Positions 59,868-64,000 of a stretch of 64,000 nt of DNA are shown here, piece by piece. The translations under genes and the position numbers were made by a program. The first letter of the stretch is position 1; every line of letters starts with the position of its first letter. The notes beneath the pieces were generated by a model. That model did not search any database, was not told the origin of the DNA, and worked only from the letters and a program-made list of their open reading frames with translations. The DNA is from Metabacillus mangrovi (GTDB lineage: Bacteria > Bacillota > Bacilli > Bacillales > Bacillaceae): contig NZ_WMIB01000008.1 in assembly GCF_009711125.1 (NCBI RefSeq), positions 62,001 through 126,000 of the forward strand. The letters are read 5' to 3'.

Positions 59868-60878
59868 CTATTTAAAAGTCTGTCTAACCGTTCCCTTGCC
59901 GCTGCCTGCCTCTACCTCGGCGAATGCGCCGTTCACAAACGTGATTTGCGGCGGGACATGCCCGCAGTCAATATCATAAACGACAGGAATTTGAAGTTCG
60001 TCTGCAATTTCTCTGTACACGTCCTCCGCCGTGTATCCCTCAACAGGATCATTCGCGGCGCTTCTTCCGAACATAATGCCTGAGCAGTTATGGAACCAGC
60101 CGGCAAGCTTCATCTGAACAAGCGATCTTTTAAGCGACGTCGTATTCATTTCACAGTTTTCTAAAAACCAGACGACCTGCTCATTGTTTGTTCTTTCTCT
60201 AAAACTGCTCAAGTCGCCATATTCTGTACCAATAAGATGATGGATCACATCGATGCATCCTCCAAGCAGCCTTCCGCTGAAGGTTTCAGGGCCGCCGGAT
60301 ACGGTTTTCCATTCCGTCTTTTCTGTTAAGTGAAAAACACAGGGTGAGGGATTGTCATGCTGCCATTTTTTCTGGTAGTGGTCAGAGGATGTTTGGACAA
60401 TGTCATCCCCCTTTTTGGCAGAAAGCACATCCAGCCATCTTGCTGTTGTGCCATCGGAGTACTCTCCTCTGATATCGATTAAGTTCGTGCCATGTGAAGT
60501 TGCGATGCCTGTTTTTAACGTAACAGCAAGCAGCATGGCACTGCAATCCGAATACCCGAGAATCCACTTCGGCTTCATCGCATCAAAATCTACATATGGA
60601 AGCATTTCAATCAGAAGCTCTCCGCCCCACGGAGGAAAAATAAGATGAATGGAATCATCCGCCATCATTTGGTTCCATTCCGCGGCCCGTACCTTTGCCG
60701 GGGCAGACTTTGCTTTTTCCTGTGTCCACACCGTGTCTCCAACGATGGGGATCATTCCTTTTTCTTTCAGCCTCGCTGCCGCCTGGTGGACGAGCATATG
60801 AAGCTCTTCCGGAACACCGGAAGACGGTGCCGTGACACCAATAACAGGATTGATCTGCAGGTTTGGATACTGGATCAT
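59868..60878 (-). CDS. S66 family LD-carboxypeptidase (MccF-like)
   Basis: 336 residues. The opening INPVIGVTAPSSGV, the nucleophile Ser110 in GYSDCSAML, the glutamate in LENCEMNT and the histidine in CGHVPPQITFVNGA form the Ser-Glu-His triad of peptidase family S66. Members either trim murein tetrapeptides (LdcA) or inactivate microcin C-like aminoacyl-nucleotides (MccF). The lack of a signal peptide and the overall form resemble Bacillus YocD/MccF types. Which substrate is used cannot be told from the sequence. Confidence 0.9.
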   Translation of the reverse strand: MIQYPNLQINPVIGVTAPSSGVPEELHMLVHQAAARLKEKGMIPIVGDTVWTQEKAKSAPAKVRAAEWNQMMADDSIHLIFPPWGGELLIEMLPYVDFDAMKPKWILGYSDCSAMLLAVTLKTGIATSHGTNLIDIRGEYSDGTTARWLDVLSAKKGDDIVQTSSDHYQKKWQHDNPSPCVFHLTEKTEWKTVSGGPETFSGRLLGGCIDVIHHLIGTEYGDLSSFRERTNNEQVVWFLENCEMNTTSLKRSLVQMKLAGWFHNCSGIMFGRSAANDPVEGYTAEDVYREIADELQIPVVYDIDCGHVPPQITFVNGAFAEVEAGSGKGTVRQTFK

Positions 60879-61047
60879 GAAACTCCCCCTTTAGTTACCT
60901 GTTATTTTACAAAAAAAGGATCGGCCCGGCTATAAGAGTTTTTCTGATCAGAGAAATATTTCCTCAGGCCCCTTCCTGCTATTGTACTAACCCCTTCCAT
61001 ATGGTACATTAAAACCACATGCGTACGCGTTTCAGGAGGTGTAATAC

Positions 61048-61284
61048 ATGCTTCATACGTCACTTATTGTTCTGTTGATTATTACATGCCTAGCACTTAT
61101 TACAGTAGTTCTGCTGCAAACAAGCAAAAGCACCGGTCTATCCGGAGCAATTTCAGGCGGAGCCGAACAGCTTTTTGGAAAACAAAAAGCACGCGGTCTT
61201 GACTTGGTCCTTCACCGGATCACAATCGTCCTGTCTGTGCTTTTCTTTGTCTTAACGATTGCGATTTCCTACTTTAGCCTATAA
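61048..61284 (+). CDS. secG: Preprotein translocase subunit SecG
   Basis: 78 residues, two membrane segments with the conserved link [38 protein letters not shown]. It is the small accessory subunit of the SecYEG channel. ATG follows AGGAGGTG. It lies upstream of est and rnr, as in B. subtilis, but separated by a terminator and a repeat array. Confidence 0.96.
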   Translation: MLHTSLIVLLIITCLALITVVLLQTSKSTGLSGAISGGAEQLFGKQKARGLDLVLHRITIVLSVLFFVLTIAISYFSL

Positions 61285-61304
61285 GCTGCGGAAGAGGTCC
61301 TGAT

Positions 61305-61332
61305 TGGTCAGGGCCTTTTTTTGTTGGGACGA
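61305..61332 (+). terminator. Terminator after secG
   Basis: AGGTCCTGA/TCAGGGCCT with one G-U pair, loop TTGG, then seven T. The repeat array starts about 45 bases later. Confidence 0.9.
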
Positions 61333-61375
61333 GGAGAGATAAGACAGGGCCTGCCGTGACGTGAAGTTATGGAAT

Positions 61376-61832
61376 GGCATATAGAAGTGTGGTTTCGGCA
61401 CGTAAACGGTCCGGAGCGGCACGAGAGAACAGGAGACCGGCACGAAACGGATTGGTTTTGGCACGTGAAAGAAGAATGGCACGCAGGGGTGTGGTTTCGG
61501 CACGTAAACGGTTTGAGACGGCACGTAAAGAACGGAGACCGGCACGAAACGGATTGGTTTTGGCACGTAAAAGAAGAATGGCACGTAGAAGTATGGTTTT
61601 GGCACGTTAACGCTCTAGGACGGCACGTAAAGAACGGAGACCGGCACGAAACGGATTGGTTTTGGCACGTGAAAGAAGGATGGCACGCAGAAGTGTGGTT
61701 TCGGCACGTGAACGGTTTGAGACGGCACGTAAAGAACGGAGACCGGCACGAAACGGATTGGTTTTGGCACGTGAAAGAAGGATGGCACGTAGAGGTGTGG
61801 TTTCGGAACCTAAACGGTCCTGAACGGCACAA
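61376..61832 (+). repeat. GGCACG array with 21-21-21-21-18 spacing (second copy)
   Basis: GGCAC(G/A) words start at 61376, 61397, 61418, 61439, 61460, 61478, 61499, 61520, 61541, 61562, 61580, 61601, 61622, 61643, 61664, 61682, 61703, 61724, 61745, 61766, 61784, 61805 (degenerate GGAAC) and 61826. Every fifth step is 18, the others 21, giving a 102-bp super-period over four and a half units. All three long frames through it are open only because the words lack stops. It is the mirror image of the array at 21.8 kb. Confidence 0.94.
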
Positions 61833-62012
61833 AATCCCCCGTTCCCAGCCGCAACCTGTTTATCGAGGCTAGTCCGTACTCCGAATGATCTGAAGACCCC
61901 TAAATCAGCCCCTCCTGCTTTCCTTTTTCTCTGTGCTTTGATTAAATAGAAATGAGGGTATTATGAGACAATACATAGTAAATGAACATCTTTTGAAGAG
62001 GGAGATTCAGCC

Positions 62013-62753
62013 ATGAGAAAAGTGATGCCAAAGCCTTTTTTCTTTGAAGGCGGAGAAAAAGCCGTGCTTTTGCTGCATGGGTTTACAGGGAATACAGCTG
62101 ATGTCCGTATGCTTGGACGTTATTTGAATGACCGGGGGTATACGTGTCATGCTCCTCAATATAAAGGCCACGGTGTTCCTCCAGAGGAACTCGTCCATAC
62201 GGGTCCGGAGGATTGGTGGAAGGACGTGATGGAGGGGTATGAGTTTCTAAAGGAAAAAGGCTATGAGCAGATTGCGGTCGGCGGTTTGTCATTAGGCGGG
62301 GTATTTTCGCTTAAACTGGGTTACACTGTACCAGTAAAGGGTATCGTGACCATGTGCGCCCCGATGTACATTAAGAGTGAAGAGGTTATGTACCAGGGGA
62401 TTTTGGAATATGCGCGGAAATATAAGAAGTTTGAAGAGAAGAATCCTGAACAGATTGAGCAGGAGATGAAGGAGTTTGAAAAAACGCCGATGAATACGCT
62501 CAAAAGTCTGCAGGAGCTGATTGCCGATGTCCGCAAAAACGTGGATATGATTTATTCACCGGCTTTTGTGGTCCAGGCGCGCCATGATCACATGATTAAT
62601 ACAGACAGTGCAAATATTATTCATGACGAAGTGGAGTCGGATGTGAAAAAGATCAAGTGGTATGAGGAATCCGGCCATGTCATTACCCTAGATAAGGAAA
62701 AAGACCAGGTCCACCAGGATGTTTATGAATTCCTGGAAAGTTTGGACTGGTAA
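62013..62753 (+). CDS. est: Carboxylesterase Est30 type
   Basis: 246 residues. The nucleophile is Ser93 in GLSLGG, with Asp in ARHDHM and His in SGHVITLD. The sequence is very close to the thermostable Geobacillus Est30 as I remember it ([32 protein letters not shown]). It hydrolyses short and medium-chain esters in the cytoplasm. ATG follows AGAGGGAG. rnr starts 25 bases after it, as in B. subtilis. It is paralogous to the SAM-riboswitch-controlled hydrolase at 12.2 kb. Confidence 0.95.
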   Translation: MRKVMPKPFFFEGGEKAVLLLHGFTGNTADVRMLGRYLNDRGYTCHAPQYKGHGVPPEELVHTGPEDWWKDVMEGYEFLKEKGYEQIAVGGLSLGGVFSLKLGYTVPVKGIVTMCAPMYIKSEEVMYQGILEYARKYKKFEEKNPEQIEQEMKEFEKTPMNTLKSLQELIADVRKNVDMIYSPAFVVQARHDHMINTDSANIIHDEVESDVKKIKWYEESGHVITLDKEKDQVHQDVYEFLESLDW

Positions 62754-62778
62754 GCCCCAGCAAAAGGAGGGATTTTAG

Positions 62779-64000
62779 TTGAACCAGGAGATACAGAAGC
62801 ATGTAGACCGCCTGCTTACATTTATGCGGGATGAGGCTTACAAGCCGCTTACCATTCAAGAGCTGGAAGATGCGTTTGGTGTGGGAGAGGCTGATGTTTT
62901 CAGAGATTTTGTAAAAGCGCTCGTCCATATGGAGGAGCAGGGACTGGTTGTCCGTACAAGAAGCAACCGTTACGGTCTCCCTGAAAAAATGAATCTTGTG
63001 AAGGGGAAGGTTTCCGGACATGCCAAAGGCTTTGCTTTTGTCATTACCGAGGAACCGGGAGATGATGATATCTTCATTCCTCCGAATGAGTTGAGCAACG
63101 CGATGCATGGAGATATCGTTCTTGTCCGCGTAAGCACGAGTTCATCCGGTGCGAGAAAAGAAGGAACAGTTGTCCGGATTCTCGACCGCGGCATGAAAGA
63201 AGTGGTCGGGACGTACACCGAAAGCAAGAATTTCGGGTTCGTCATCGCAGATGATAAAAAGATTGCCAACGATATTTTTATCCCAAGAGACGCTTCTAAC
63301 GGAGCGGTTGAAGGACATAAGGTCGTTGTGAAAATTACAACCTATCCGGAAGGCAGGATGAGCGCGGAAGGCGAAGTCATCCAGATTCTCGGACATAAAA
63401 ACGATCCTGGTGTGGATATTCTTTCTGTTATCCACAAGCACGGTCTGCCTGGCGGTTTTTCTCCTGATGTGCTGCAGCAGGCGAACGATGTGCCGGATGA
63501 GATTGCAGAAGAGGATTATAAAGACCGCCGCGATCTTAGGAACGAAACGATTGTAACGATTGACGGGGCCGATGCAAAGGACCTCGATGATGCGGTAACG
63601 GTCACGAAGCTTGAGAACGGGAATTATAAGCTCGGTGTCCACATTGCCGATGTCAGCCATTACGTAACTGAAAATTCCCCGATTGATGTTGAAGCATTGG
63701 ACCGCGGAACAAGTGTCTATTTAGTCGACCGGGTAATTCCGATGATTCCCCACCGCCTTTCCAATGGACTTTGCTCCCTTAATCCGAAGGTGGACCGTCT
63801 GACTCTATCCTGTGAAATGGAAGTGGATGATACAGGGGACGTAGTAAAACATGAGATTTTCCAAAGTGTCATCAAGACAACGGAAAGAATGACTTACACA
63901 GATGTAAACAGCATTCTCGCCCAGGATGAGAAGGTTCGTTCCAGATATGAAACCCTCGTGCCGATGTTCGAACGGATGGCAGAACTCGCCCAGGTTCTCA
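62779..64000 (+). CDS. rnr: Ribonuclease R, N-terminal part (3' end outside window)
   Basis: 407 codons are present from TTG 62779, with AAAGGAGG 8 bases upstream; the frame is open to the window edge. The order is a winged-helix region ([21 protein letters not shown]), cold-shock-like domains ([24 protein letters not shown]) and the start of the RNB catalytic domain with [13 protein letters not shown], whose aspartates hold the catalytic magnesium. RNase R degrades structured RNA 3' to 5' and works with tmRNA/SmpB in ribosome rescue. Confidence 0.97.
   Translation, partial: MNQEIQKHVDRLLTFMRDEAYKPLTIQELEDAFGVGEADVFRDFVKALVHMEEQGLVVRTRSNRYGLPEKMNLVKGKVSGHAKGFAFVITEEPGDDDIFIPPNELSNAMHGDIVLVRVSTSSSGARKEGTVVRILDRGMKEVVGTYTESKNFGFVIADDKKIANDIFIPRDASNGAVEGHKVVVKITTYPEGRMSAEGEVIQILGHKNDPGVDILSVIHKHGLPGGFSPDVLQQANDVPDEIAEEDYKDRRDLRNETIVTIDGADAKDLDDAVTVTKLENGNYKLGVHIADVSHYVTENSPIDVEALDRGTSVYLVDRVIPMIPHRLSNGLCSLNPKVDRLTLSCEMEVDDTGDVVKHEIFQSVIKTTERMTYTDVNSILAQDEKVRSRYETLVPMFERMAELAQVL

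Noticed and set aside
61369-61872. 167-residue reading frame with Trp-His-Val heptads across the GGCACG array
   Set aside because: Frames on both strands are open at once, there is no ribosome binding site, and the corresponding frame in the mirror array at 21.8 kb contains stops. The period, not a protein, is conserved.

Overview
The window is chromosomal DNA of a Gram-positive, low-to-mid GC member of the Bacillaceae. The evidence is gene content and order: csbA-uvrB-uvrA, yvlABCD, hprK-lgt-yvoD-ppaX-yvoF, an eight-gene his operon starting with hisZ, yvcD-trxB-yvcI-rapZ-yvcK-whiA-crh, clpP, yvfG/sigL, cggR-gapA-pgk-tpiA-gpmI-eno and secG-est-rnr all follow the arrangement known from Bacillus subtilis. 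Regulatory sites are also Bacillus-type: CcpA cre, LexA/DinR, CtsR, CggR and BirA boxes, a sigma-W promoter and a SAM-I riboswitch. There is no phage, insertion sequence, CRISPR array or rRNA. One tRNA-Arg is present. The species cannot be fixed from the sequence alone.

Layout. 1-13.3 kb is accessory: the end of a MATE pump, a LacI-type regulator with a cre site, the ykaA-pit phosphate transport pair, a three-gene sugar ABC importer without its own ATPase, a secreted M14 peptidase, a glyoxalase-like protein, bioY with a BirA operator, and an alpha/beta hydrolase behind a SAM-I riboswitch. 13.3-20.6 kb holds a histidine phosphatase, a GNAT/nitronate monooxygenase pair, release factor 3, a long repeat array, a second YidC-type insertase coupled to a small membrane protein, and an old-yellow-enzyme oxidoreductase. 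20.7-34.9 kb holds a haloacid dehalogenase, the excinuclease genes, the yvl envelope-stress operon, a secreted phosphoesterase and the hprK group. 35.3-41.6 kb is the histidine operon. 42-49.8 kb is the yvcD-crh block plus clpP. 49.9-64 kb carries tRNA-Arg, yvfG, sigL, the glycolytic operon, an LD-carboxypeptidase, secG, est and the start of rnr.

Several genes form one carbon-control theme: HPr kinase (hprK), its substrate Crh, cre sites in front of the LacI gene and the sugar transporter, RapZ and YvcK, and the CggR-controlled triose-phosphate operon.

The least expected content lies between genes. Seven arrays of short words sit just after terminators. Two (21.8 and 61.4 kb, opposite orientation) repeat the hexamer/heptamer GGCACG(T) with the exact spacing 21-21-21-21-18, giving a 102-bp super-period. 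Another repeats CAATTCGACAA every 21 bp exactly. Others repeat TTATTTGCG or TTCAGCATAA about every 20 bp. A fifth type is a 21-nt core arranged as two inverted plus two direct copies with 50-56-50 spacing, seen once near 0.8 kb and amplified as a 191-bp tandem near 17.3-18.2 kb. The words and spacings are kept while the spacer sequence has drifted. This suggests a protein-binding or chromosome-architecture role, but that is inference.
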